Origin: Saprospirales bacterium
GTDB lineage: Bacteria > Bacteroidota > Bacteroidia > Chitinophagales > Saprospiraceae
DNA length: 35,807 nt
Reading direction: 5' to 3'
NCBI GenBank assembly: GCA_007695145.1
Contig: REEI01000038.1
Coordinates: forward strand, 1-35,807
Part shown: positions 28,601 to 35,807 of the stretch, in pieces
Layout of the letters: the number at the start of each line of letters is the position of its first letter
How positions within the stretch are numbered: the first letter of the stretch is position 1
Notes under the pieces: model-generated
The model's input: only the letters and a program-made list of their open reading frames with translations
The model's database searches: none
Told to the model about the DNA's origin: nothing
Made by a program: the position numbers and the translations under genes

Positions 28601-30746
28601 AGGTTAGAATATTTTCCCCTGCCTGAAGAGAAATATTGCCACCTGCCCAGTTTGATTGAAATCCTCCGGGGTATTGCAGATCAATTCTATCCACCTCATT
28701 GCAGTTGTCAACAGCGTTGGGAACAGGAATGAAGACTCCTGCTGTACAGCTTTGAGAAGTAGAAGTAGTGACGGTAATATCATCGGGACATGTGATTTCA
28801 GGTCCCTCCAAATCAACTATTTCTATTTCTTGAGTATGAATAATCTCTATGTGCTGATTGCACCAGAACTCACGTATCACCCAGGTTCTGATAATTTTCT
28901 CCTTGCAGTTAATTGGAGGCAGTGGGGAGTCTGAGAAGGTCGCTGAAATGTTGCAGTAAGGATCTAAAGAACCAGGCACAAGATCAAATCCATTGATGGA
29001 TGGATATCCGGTAAACTCAGGAGATGGGTGCCCGTTTGGTAAAGTTGGAAAACCTTCATCACAAAGTAAAGCATTTCCATTTTGAAGAGTAAAATTCCCG
29101 GGAAGGTCTATCTCATTAAAGTCTACCCGACGCAAAAGAATCTGCTGAACACATGGTTCAGACTCATTACCACTTGAGTCTATGGCCATATACTCTCTAT
29201 TAACGACTCTGATAAACTCTTCATCACAGAGAATTGGGGTTATTGTTTCATTCAATAAAACGATAGACTCCACTTCTCCACAGTTATCAAATGCTATGGG
29301 CTCTATATAATCTCTGCCATCCAGACAAGACAGCGTATCATTGGTACAGATGATGGTTGGCTTTAGTTTATCCTCAACCAGGATACTACCCCAGCAACTA
29401 TTGCCGGTGGGATTCCCCATTGTATCCAGTCTGGTTACCTTTACCATAAGGGTACTTCCAATGTCATTTTGATCTACGAAATTGTGACCGCGATTGTCTA
29501 CATCAACAAAATGGAATTCATTGATGCATGGATAGTGTCCGGCAAGCATCATATCCGCAGTTACAACTGCCTCACAATTTCCATCAACAGATACCTGCAC
29601 ATTCATATTACAACTAATGGTGGTATCAAGGGGAAAAGGCGTTTCAACAGTTACCGTGACACTGGCAGAAGCTGAATTGCCACAAACATCAGAAACCACA
29701 ACGATGTAAGTTGTCGTAATGGTTGGCTCAGCAATGGGATTTGGAGAACTGGGATCATCCAATCCGGTGGTCGGGGTCCAGGAGTATTGTAGTTCAGAAA
29801 GTCCCGGATTTTTCAATGCAACCACACAAAATTCTCCTTCTACTGTTTCAAGCGGAGTCAACTCAGCTGTCTCCGTATCTATAATAGTAAAAGTAGTTTC
29901 GTCTGCAACGAAATCGTACAAAGCAGCATACAGAATACCACTAACAGGATCAAAATCAGCCCCCTGGCAGAAGTTTACCCTGGTACCTATATTTCCCACC
30001 AGACTCAACTCACCATCTAAAAGATCAAAGGAATAAAGGGAACTATCTGTTGCGTTTAATACATAGCCAATTCCAGCCGGGTCGACTCCTAACCACAAAA
30101 CGCAATTCACACCAAGTCTGTATGCTTCAAAAGCCTCCCCGGTTGCAAGATTAACCTGGTAAATAATTGAAGAATCACTGCAAATAGTGTCGGTGCTGAC
30201 GGCATACATAATATTAGTAGTCTCATCATATGCCAGACCTGCCCATATGTGATTTCCCTCCGAGGGGACAATGGATCCAATGGTTGTCGCAGCAGCAGTT
30301 GTAGTATCTATAGACACCAACAAATTGTTAGATAAATCTACGGCATATAAAGTACCATTGCCAAAATCCCCGGATCCATAGGCAATATTCGTGCCCATGT
30401 CAATTTCTACATAATCAGAACCGTCAAGGCCTTGCTTGACAAACCTGTTGGTTCCAGGTCTAACGCGAATCGCATATGATCGCGGAATGCTCAATATACC
30501 ACCGGTGGCCTCTACCGACAATTCAGTACTGCCACCCAGACATAATGAAACATCCGGACTGCTCAAAATCTCCAATTCATTGAGCGGATTAGAACAATAT
30601 CCACTCTGTGCGCTTGCCCAGGTGCTTGAAGAACCCAGAAAAGCAAATGTCAACATAGCTACCGTAAGGGATGGAAAGATGTGCTGACTCATGACTTTCC
30701 ACGCAAACTCTTCTACTTTGTGGTAGAAATTAGTAAAATTCATCAT
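25683..30746 (-). CDS. Giant T9SS-secreted protein with N-terminal propeller-like region, HYR/Ig-like repeats, dockerin- and cohesin-like modules
   Basis: 1687-aa paralog of the downstream gene. A long n-region precedes the signal core VAMLTFAFLGSS, ending STWASAQS. It has an extra N-terminal region (about 95-315) of short repeats such as TLYAVDLSNNLLVSIDT and GILYAALYDF, resembling a DUF4394/beta-propeller domain, then a PKD/Ig-like unit (about 320-370, SWTPTTGLDDPSSPNPIAEP). From about 377 it parallels the 1350-aa protein module by module, including an HYR unit (about 652-745) and a Ca loop DTNGDGTPD. The dockerin-like module is at about 1330-1395 (GVTTYDIALMQRHILG; DIDNNGVVDVRDVAELRRM), the cohesin-like domain at about 1460-1590 and the T9SS type A sorting domain at about 1601-1687. 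It has its own promoter and terminator. Confidence 0.85.
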   Translation of the reverse strand: MMNFTNFYHKVEEFAWKVMSQHIFPSLTVAMLTFAFLGSSSTWASAQSGYCSNPLNELEILSSPDVSLCLGGSTELSVEATGGILSIPRSYAIRVRPGTNRFVKQGLDGSDYVEIDMGTNIAYGSGDFGNGTLYAVDLSNNLLVSIDTTTAAATTIGSIVPSEGNHIWAGLAYDETTNIMYAVSTDTICSDSSIIYQVNLATGEAFEAYRLGVNCVLWLGVDPAGIGYVLNATDSSLYSFDLLDGELSLVGNIGTRVNFCQGADFDPVSGILYAALYDFVADETTFTIIDTETAELTPLETVEGEFCVVALKNPGLSELQYSWTPTTGLDDPSSPNPIAEPTITTTYIVVVSDVCGNSASASVTVTVETPFPLDTTISCNMNVQVSVDGNCEAVVTADMMLAGHYPCINEFHFVDVDNRGHNFVDQNDIGSTLMVKVTRLDTMGNPTGNSCWGSILVEDKLKPTIICTNDTLSCLDGRDYIEPIAFDNCGEVESIVLLNETITPILCDEEFIRVVNREYMAIDSSGNESEPCVQQILLRRVDFNEIDLPGNFTLQNGNALLCDEGFPTLPNGHPSPEFTGYPSINGFDLVPGSLDPYCNISATFSDSPLPPINCKEKIIRTWVIREFWCNQHIEIIHTQEIEIVDLEGPEITCPDDITVTTSTSQSCTAGVFIPVPNAVDNCNEVDRIDLQYPGGFQSNWAGGNISLQAGENILTFTAYDNCAPNSSSCTMTVSVVDETPPVPVCKESTVVSLTNDGTARVNAEVFDNGSFDECGIGGFEVSRMDIGCDGELPSFKPYIDFFCCDLADNPIMIILRVYDTSGNTNECMIEVEVQDKLPPAISCPPNITVSCQYPFDENDLSVFGTVVVLDNLSDLQDPNLDPRNPIIIDDIGNPFETQPKNWGLDGFAYDNCDVSVTESFVSNIDNCGMGSIVRTFSAIGVDGEVGGQCHQVISFDNFTPFTQDQITWPEDVMVNNGCNALDLSPSVTGQPEFDDDICDLVHFNYSDQVFYINSPSDPACFKIIRTWTVIDWCQFENGQYITWVRDQTIKVVNDVAPVITGNCEEINTCSFDPNCGTAFVELTQSAEDDCTPQNELNWRYDIDLDNNGIFELSSSYNPYANIMDPTDASGNYPLGNHRIIWSVEDGCGNVTTCQQFFTIINCTPPKAICRNGIAVELMPMDTNGDGTPDTAMLDLPAHLLNAGSHHSCGYDVVFSFSPDPQDNVIGLGCDDLGSLFLPMYVTDENGNQDFCIGHVEVQDNNEVCPSAGGSSGGDDNGIISGLVQMENGNKVKDVEVQLEGAAMGPAMTDQSGNYNFPPMPLGGAYEVVPEKDYGYLDGVTTYDIALMQRHILGIQYFSSPYQWIAADIDNNGVVDVRDVAELRRMILGTIDKFTRNKSWRFVDAAYQFDGFDPLNEDFNETYMIPDFNSNMTGLDFIAVKVGDINSSVDPSGLNQGAESRTYAEPLAFRLNNMSFERGQTVKVDFRAEDFRSVDAFQFTLLFNNNELRWQGLEKGAIDLSDYQIGTSYLNEGMITFSWNDLLPTTLNEGEVLFTLVFEAIEDGWLTGSLNLSSSKTPVIAYTNGEPRPMELNFQTAQQTSESFELYQNQPNPFRDYTVIGFNMASDANAKITIVDVKGKAVAVFEDFFSRGYNEVKISDIFSWSSGVYYYRLDTEGFSATRKMIIIR

Positions 30747-30849
30747 GAGAATTTAGTTTTAGTTTAGTATTAAAAAATTTATTCATGCGTATACTATTCC
30801 ACCCCTTGTGATCACTGGGACACAAGGCATGGGTCTTGTACTTAGATAT

Positions 30850-30880
30850 GGTTGGAATTATCTAATGTCAGGTTGGTTGG
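30850..30880 (-). repeat. GGTTGG/CCAACC motif array in the leader of the 1687-aa gene
   Basis: GGTTGG on the plus strand begins at 30850, 30871 and 30875; the 21-nt spacing and the fused GGTTGGTTGG form match the array at 25389-25450. It lies about 105-135 nt before the start codon and downstream of the candidate promoter, so in the leader. The rest of this 428-bp gap holds the promoter, the upstream gene's terminator and no coding sequence. Confidence 0.55.
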
Positions 30881-30962
30881 TCAATCAGTATTAATATTTT
30901 TCATAAACTATACAAACATGTAAAACTGCATGTAATAGATTATAAAGTTTTATAATACATCA

Positions 30963-30995
30963 CAAATATAAGCGAAAATTATAATATGTTTCAAA
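30963..30995 (-). promoter_or_regulatory. Promoter of the 1687-aa giant protein gene (TTTG-N21-TATATTTG)
   Basis: On the minus strand TTTG (30995-30992) lies 21 nt before TATATTTG (30970-30963), very near the Bacteroidota consensus. The predicted leader is about 210 nt. Confidence 0.65.
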
Positions 30996-31110
30996 CAAGG
31001 AAGGTGGGTATTTTTCACATTACATAATTTCATAATGTGTACAAGACTACAAACTTATTTTATAAACATTAGACAGCTTATTATACGAGAAAAAAATATG
31101 TATTTCTTCT

Positions 31111-31146
31111 AAAAAAAGGGGATATTTTCATTGAAATACCCCCTTT
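31111..31146 (-). terminator. Rho-independent terminator of the third giant protein gene
   Basis: On the minus strand AAGGGGGTATTT pairs with AAATATCCCCTT (one G-U pair) around a 6-base loop, followed by a T-rich tail, about 29 nt after the stop codon. Confidence 0.9.
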
Positions 31147-31174
31147 ACGCGTCGTATCAGAAAGTCAATTGCGA

Positions 31175-34100
31175 TTAATGTATCACCATTTTTTTCACTG
31201 CATGATGTTCTGTTGTCTTTACCTGATAATAGTATACACCAGGGCTCAAACCCAATTTTTTGGCATTGACCTCAATCTCGTTTAAACCAGAGGTTGCATT
31301 TATCTCAGTTGAAACAAGAAGTCTTCCCTGAGCATCAATGACTTCAAAGATGACTTCTTCTGAAGCCGGTAGATTAAATCGGATTAAGGTATTACCATTG
31401 AATGGATTGGGCTTGTTTTGGAAGAGTTCAAATGACTGGCCCGAAGATATAGATACCTCCCGCGCAAAATCAAGTCTCAGGCTTCCAAATTGGCGCTCAT
31501 TAATTACCAACTCAGGCGTAAGAATACCAGGCTTGAGTTCTATGGAATGCTTCAATTCTCCTGGCTCGTGGGCTCTAAAAACAAGATTCATCAATGGGCT
31601 TTCACCGTTTAATGAGATTTTTTTAGCACGACTATAACTGACGAGCAAGTATTCAAAATCTCCATCTGTAATAAGATTAAAGTTTTCAGCATCTGCTCCA
31701 ATGACCTGATTCCATACCAGCTCATCAAGGGACAACCTATTTGCAGGCCATCTCAATGCAAACTGAAAGGCAGAAAGGTTTTCGTCAGCCTCCTTTACAT
31801 GGATTGGAACATCGATTAATTCTGTCTCATTGAAGGTCTTGTTTTGTACTTCCAAAATTCCCTCAAAACTTCTAGATAGAGCCTCATTTGCGTTGCCATT
31901 TTCAATGGACACATTTCCATTGATGTCACCAATTTTTACTCCTATAAAGTTTTGCTCAAACACTCTTCCCTCCTCATGGGGATCAATCCAGGTGAATTCC
32001 GGAAGCTCGAACTCAGTTGGCATCATACCCTCAGGCATTACATAATCAGCATCAAAAAATCTCCAGGAAGTATTGTTTCTAAAGTTATTCCATCTGCCTA
32101 ATATCAGACCTCTGAGTTCCACAACGTCCCGGACATCAATTTTTCCATCATTATTTGCATCTGCAGCGATAAGGTAATATGGATCCTTTATTACCCCAAG
32201 ACCGAGAATGTGTCTCTGCATGAGGAATATGTCATAGGTAGTTACACCATTGAGGGGATCTCTGTTGTCATAGGGAGTTAGGTGAAAGTTGTCTTCTCGC
32301 CAGGGGATATTTTCGAATTGAAAATATCCAATCTGGTCAGTGAAGTCCCAATGGTTCTCCTCAGATGAAGCTAAAAACAATTCCACTCCGGGTAAACCGG
32401 TTTCACTGCCATGATCAAAGATGAGACCATTCACAACACCTCCACCTATATCCTCCTTGCAAAAGCCGAATGGATCGCTAACCTCATAGGCAAACTTGCA
32501 GGAGTCAACTCCCCCCACACCATCTAGCACATATAAGAATCCTTCTAATATGGTAACTCCGACATTAGGATCAAGGTCATCACATGTAATGATCAGTGAA
32601 TCAAGTCCTATATCATTCAGGTCAAATGTTAGTATTATATCTGCCGAGTCTATACAGTTATCTGACAGGGAAGCAAGTAATTGCTCCCCAAATACAACGA
32701 CTTGTTGCTCATCCTCCATAAGGACAGGCACTTTTTCACAAACTATACTGGGACCAACGGTATCGATCAGGTTGACAAATACTTCAAATTCGGCGACATT
32801 TCCACAATTGTCAATAGCGGTAAAGGTAAATTCTGTTATTCCTGCGGGATAAACTCCACTGGCATCACTACCAGTAGTTGACCCAAAGGGCGAATTATTT
32901 GAAATTTGGATGTCTTCGGTGCAATCATCTATGGCTTCTGCGAAAATCTCCAAAAACATACTGCAACTATCAGGATTCAAGAAAAACTCAAAGGTATCAA
33001 CAGTATTGATAAACTCAGGTGCAGTAGTATCTAGTGCAGTAAATATCTGTTCAAATGTCCATATTCCCATACCAAGGTCAGCATTGAAATTGCAGGAATC
33101 TACTACGGTCCAGGTTCTTAGGACCTGATCGCACTCCCCCTCTATTTCTAATGTTTCGTCAACATGACTAATCCCAATGAAATTGCAACTTAGAATATTA
33201 GGATCTAAAAAAGGAGGGGTAAATGGCAAATCTCCGGGATCAAAGTCACCGCATTCCTCAAATATAACAATTGAATCCGGCCATATAAAGTCAAGTGAAT
33301 CTAGCATAGATTGTCCTTCTAATGTGATAATCTGCTGACAAGTATCCGAATTCCCTGAGGAATCTATTGCGACAAAAAGCCTAAACAGCTCCCCTACTCC
33401 TGTACATGTATCGATTTCAGAAACTACCACCTCTTCAATCATCTCCACTCCACAATTATCATTTGCTGATGCCACTCCCAAATCCTCAAGATCGAGAGGC
33501 AATTCATCACAAGCAATAGTGGTATCCTGAGGACAGGAAATAAACACTGGCGCTTCAACATCAAGAACTTCCACTGTAAAGCTACAAGTAGATGAATTCC
33601 CATTTACATCAGTTGCAGTATAGGTCACTAAAGTTTGACCTACCGGATAAGTATCGCTTGCATCTTCGGCATTATTGTAGTCATTAAAAAGTGAATCCAA
33701 CTCACAATTGTCCATTGCAAAAGGAATAGAAATGTCGACTAATGCTGAGCATTCTAAACTGTCATTTTCGACTATTACGTCATCAGGGCAACTTATTTCA
33801 GGATGTTCTAAATCTAAAACGGTCACAGTAAAATGACAGGTGTCAATTGTTCCTTCAACGTCAACAGCAGTAAATATTACTGTGGTAACACCTACCGGAT
33901 ATATATCAGAGGCATCATTGGTAAAATTGTAGTCATTGAATACAGAATCTACTCCACAACCCCCAAATGCCTGGGCAAGTTCTAATTCTACAAATGCTTC
34001 ACATAGACCTGGATCGTTAACTACTGTTGTGTCTGAAGGGCAAATTATGGTTAGTTCAACTCCTCCTGTTACGGTTACAGTAAAACTATCAATAGTAATA

Positions 34101-35807
34101 TTACCGGCTACATCAATTGCGGTATAAATCACAACAGTCTCTCCAAGAGGATATACCCCACTTGCGTCTTCAGTACCAGTGAAGTTATTGAAAAATGTAT
34201 CCAAAGCACAATTGTCTGTAACATCTGGCACTAGTACTTCTACAAATAATTCACACTCTCCGGGATCTACTTCAGCAGTAATATCTGCCAGACCATTGAT
34301 CTCGGGTGGCTCCACATCCTGCACGCTCACTGTGAAACTGCATATCCCCGTATTACCTGCAGCATCCTCCGCAGTGAACTGAACCAGGGTACTGCCCACC
34401 GGATAAGTATCGCTCGCATCCGGCAAACCATTGAAGTTGTTCTCTATGAAAACTACTCCACAGTTGTCCTCTGCATCGGGCAGTGGTATATCAACCATTG
34501 CACTACATTCTCCCGGATCATTCTCCTGAACAATATTCTCAGGGCAACCAATCGTTGGGGATTCAGTATCGTCTACGGTCACTTCAAAGCTACAACTCGC
34601 GGAATTGCCCGCCTCATCAAAGGCAGTAAATACCACGATGGTAGTACCCACCTCATAAACTGCACTGGCATCCTCTGTTAGAGTAATATTATTCACCACA
34701 CTATCCACTGCGCAGTTGTCATCGACCAAAGGCAGATCTATTTGAACAAAAGCAGAACAGGAGTCGGGATCATTGACCGTGTTTACATCATCAGGACAAG
34801 TAATCTCAGGAGCTTCCGCATCTTCAACAAAAACCTCAAAGGAACAACTAGCCGAACTGCCTTCAACATCCACCACCGTATAGGTTACAATCGTAACTCC
34901 CACCTCAAATAATCCTGTAGCCGCTCCTTCTCCACTAATATTATTGAATACACTATCTACACCACAACCTCCTGACACTTCAGGCAATGGAAGAGTCAAT
35001 TCTGCAGAGCAAAGCATAAAATCATTGGGCGCTGTAAAGGTGGAAGGACACTCTAATGAAAGAGGTTCGACTCCTGTAACCGTTACCGTAAAGCTGTCAA
35101 TGGTTACATTGCCTGCTACATCAATGGCAGTATATCTCACCACTGTTTCACCTGCAGGATAAAGATCAGATGCATCCATTGTGCCATTATAGTCATTGAA
35201 AAATGTATCCAAAGCACAATTGTCTGTAACATCCGGTATAGGAATGCTTACAAATGCTACACACTCTCCGGGATCTACTTCAGCAGTAATATCTGCCAGG
35301 CCATTGATCTCGGGTGGCTCTACATCCTGCACGCTCACTGTGAAACTGCATATCCCCGTATTACCTGCAGCATCCTCCGCAGTGAACTGAACCAGGGTAC
35401 TGCCCACCGGATAAGTATCGCTCGCATCCGGCAAACCATTGAAGTTGTTCTCTATGAAAACTACTCCACAGTTGTCCTCTGCATCGGGCAGTGGTATATC
35501 AACCATTGCACTACATTCTCCCGGATCATTCTCCTGAACAATATTCTCAGGGCAACCAATCGTTGGGGATTCAGTATCGTCTACGGTCACTTCAAAGCTA
35601 CAACTCGCGGAATTGCCCGCCTCATCAAAGGCAGTAAATACCACGATGGTAGTACCCACCTCATAAACTGCACTGGCATCCTCTGTTAGAGTAATATTAT
35701 TCACCACACTATCCACTGCGCAGTTGTCATCGACCAAAGGCAGATCTATTTGAACAAAAGCAGAACAGGAGTCGGGATCATTGACCGTGTTTACATCATC
35801 AGGACAA
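31175..35807 (-). CDS. Giant T9SS-secreted HYR-repeat protein with dockerin-like and cohesin-like modules (5' end outside window)
   Basis: The frame is open to the last base of the window, so the N-terminus is missing; at least 1540 residues are visible. Numbering from the TTG codon at 35737, HYR-type units of 84 residues run in tandem to about residue 726 (joints such as VEPPEI, TESPTI, AEAPEI), mostly with four Cys each (CP, GEC/DSC, DNC, CSF). More divergent beta modules follow to about 1090, then a CarboxypepD_reg-like module, a dockerin-like pair (about 1160-1225: PLNGVTTYDIFLMQRHILG; ADANNDGKIDVRDVVELRGL), a cohesin-like domain (about 1290-1420) and a T9SS type A sorting domain (about 1435-1520, NKPNPFNGNTLIRF to VKKMVIH). 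The second dockerin loop has a canonical DxNxDGxxDxxD Ca pattern. Probable repetitive surface protein; a long internal duplication is present. Confidence 0.88.
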   Translation of the reverse strand, partial: CPDDVNTVNDPDSCSAFVQIDLPLVDDNCAVDSVVNNITLTEDASAVYEVGTTIVVFTAFDEAGNSASCSFEVTVDDTESPTIGCPENIVQENDPGECSAMVDIPLPDAEDNCGVVFIENNFNGLPDASDTYPVGSTLVQFTAEDAAGNTGICSFTVSVQDVEPPEINGLADITAEVDPGECVAFVSIPIPDVTDNCALDTFFNDYNGTMDASDLYPAGETVVRYTAIDVAGNVTIDSFTVTVTGVEPLSLECPSTFTAPNDFMLCSAELTLPLPEVSGGCGVDSVFNNISGEGAATGLFEVGVTIVTYTVVDVEGSSASCSFEVFVEDAEAPEITCPDDVNTVNDPDSCSAFVQIDLPLVDDNCAVDSVVNNITLTEDASAVYEVGTTIVVFTAFDEAGNSASCSFEVTVDDTESPTIGCPENIVQENDPGECSAMVDIPLPDAEDNCGVVFIENNFNGLPDASDTYPVGSTLVQFTAEDAAGNTGICSFTVSVQDVEPPEINGLADITAEVDPGECELFVEVLVPDVTDNCALDTFFNNFTGTEDASGVYPLGETVVIYTAIDVAGNITIDSFTVTVTGGVELTIICPSDTTVVNDPGLCEAFVELELAQAFGGCGVDSVFNDYNFTNDASDIYPVGVTTVIFTAVDVEGTIDTCHFTVTVLDLEHPEISCPDDVIVENDSLECSALVDISIPFAMDNCELDSLFNDYNNAEDASDTYPVGQTLVTYTATDVNGNSSTCSFTVEVLDVEAPVFISCPQDTTIACDELPLDLEDLGVASANDNCGVEMIEEVVVSEIDTCTGVGELFRLFVAIDSSGNSDTCQQIITLEGQSMLDSLDFIWPDSIVIFEECGDFDPGDLPFTPPFLDPNILSCNFIGISHVDETLEIEGECDQVLRTWTVVDSCNFNADLGMGIWTFEQIFTALDTTAPEFINTVDTFEFFLNPDSCSMFLEIFAEAIDDCTEDIQISNNSPFGSTTGSDASGVYPAGITEFTFTAIDNCGNVAEFEVFVNLIDTVGPSIVCEKVPVLMEDEQQVVVFGEQLLASLSDNCIDSADIILTFDLNDIGLDSLIITCDDLDPNVGVTILEGFLYVLDGVGGVDSCKFAYEVSDPFGFCKEDIGGGVVNGLIFDHGSETGLPGVELFLASSEENHWDFTDQIGYFQFENIPWREDNFHLTPYDNRDPLNGVTTYDIFLMQRHILGLGVIKDPYYLIAADANNDGKIDVRDVVELRGLILGRWNNFRNNTSWRFFDADYVMPEGMMPTEFELPEFTWIDPHEEGRVFEQNFIGVKIGDINGNVSIENGNANEALSRSFEGILEVQNKTFNETELIDVPIHVKEADENLSAFQFALRWPANRLSLDELVWNQVIGADAENFNLITDGDFEYLLVSYSRAKKISLNGESPLMNLVFRAHEPGELKHSIELKPGILTPELVINERQFGSLRLDFAREVSISSGQSFELFQNKPNPFNGNTLIRFNLPASEEVIFEVIDAQGRLLVSTEINATSGLNEIEVNAKKLGLSPGVYYYQVKTTEHHAVKKMVIH
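34252..34799 (-). repeat. Near-identical segment, copy 1 of a 1008-bp-period duplication
   Basis: 548 bp matching 35260-35807 with two differences seen on reading (both near the low-coordinate end, in the stretch reading gaccattgat...ctccacatcc). The offset is 1008 bp, i.e. 336 codons or four 84-aa HYR units. Identity drops sharply below 34252. Confidence 0.9.
35260..35807 (-). repeat. Near-identical segment, copy 2 of a 1008-bp-period duplication
   Basis: Partner of 34252-34799 at +1008 bp. It runs to the last base of the window, so the true end of the identity is not visible. Confidence 0.9.

Noticed and set aside
34179-35390. Pairs of similar small plus-strand ORFs within the HYR repeats
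   Set aside because: They repeat because the underlying HYR codons are duplicated; the opposite strand carries the real protein.
31500-35807. Possible CRISPR or satellite array because of regular repetition
   Set aside because: The period is 252 bp (84 codons), in frame, with coding-type divergence; it encodes HYR modules.

Overview
The window looks like a chromosomal segment of a Bacteroidota bacterium, most plausibly Saprospiria or a related marine or environmental lineage (inference). The evidence is a PorW/SprE-type lipoprotein of the type IX secretion system (T9SS), four proteins ending in T9SS type A sorting domains, a SusC/SusD outer-membrane pair, a flavobacterial-style LysA, and promoters that fit the Bacteroidota -7 element TAnnTTTG. 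No phage, insertion sequence, CRISPR array or rRNA was seen.

Layout. Bases 215-8330 hold mostly housekeeping and envelope genes: porW/sprE (-), an M23 peptidase with a T9SS-exported peptidoglycan amidase 7 bp behind it (+), an NhaC-type Na+/H+ antiporter (-), and an ATE/GNAT-like acyltransferase (-). Bases 8637-14110 hold a SusC-SusD pair closed by a strong terminator, then a lipoprotein gene. A 0.9-kb gap (14111-15027) has no intact gene but may contain a decayed reading frame. Next come lysA (-), a small secreted protein (+), a YwqK-repeat/TonB lipoprotein (-), a small membrane protein (-), and a tRNA-Ser/tRNA-Pro pair with its own terminator downstream of dnaA (all -).

From 21175 to the end, all on the minus strand, lie three very large paralogous secreted proteins (1350 aa, 1687 aa, and more than 1540 aa, the last cut by the window edge). 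Each has many cysteine-containing Ig-like/HYR-type modules, a short CarboxypepD_reg-like module, a dockerin-like Ca-binding module, a cohesin-like beta domain and a T9SS type A sorting domain. The first two genes also share a TATATTTG promoter, a long leader with repeated GGTTGG/CCAACC motifs, and near-identical 3' regions and terminators, so whole transcription units appear to have been duplicated. The third contains a 1008-bp (four-HYR-unit) tandem duplication in which half is almost identical and half has diverged.

Working together: PorW would help export the sorting-domain proteins. The giant proteins are candidate surface or extracellular-matrix fibres. Their adjoining dockerin-like and cohesin-like modules raise the untested possibility of self-assembly, which is the most interesting signal in the window.
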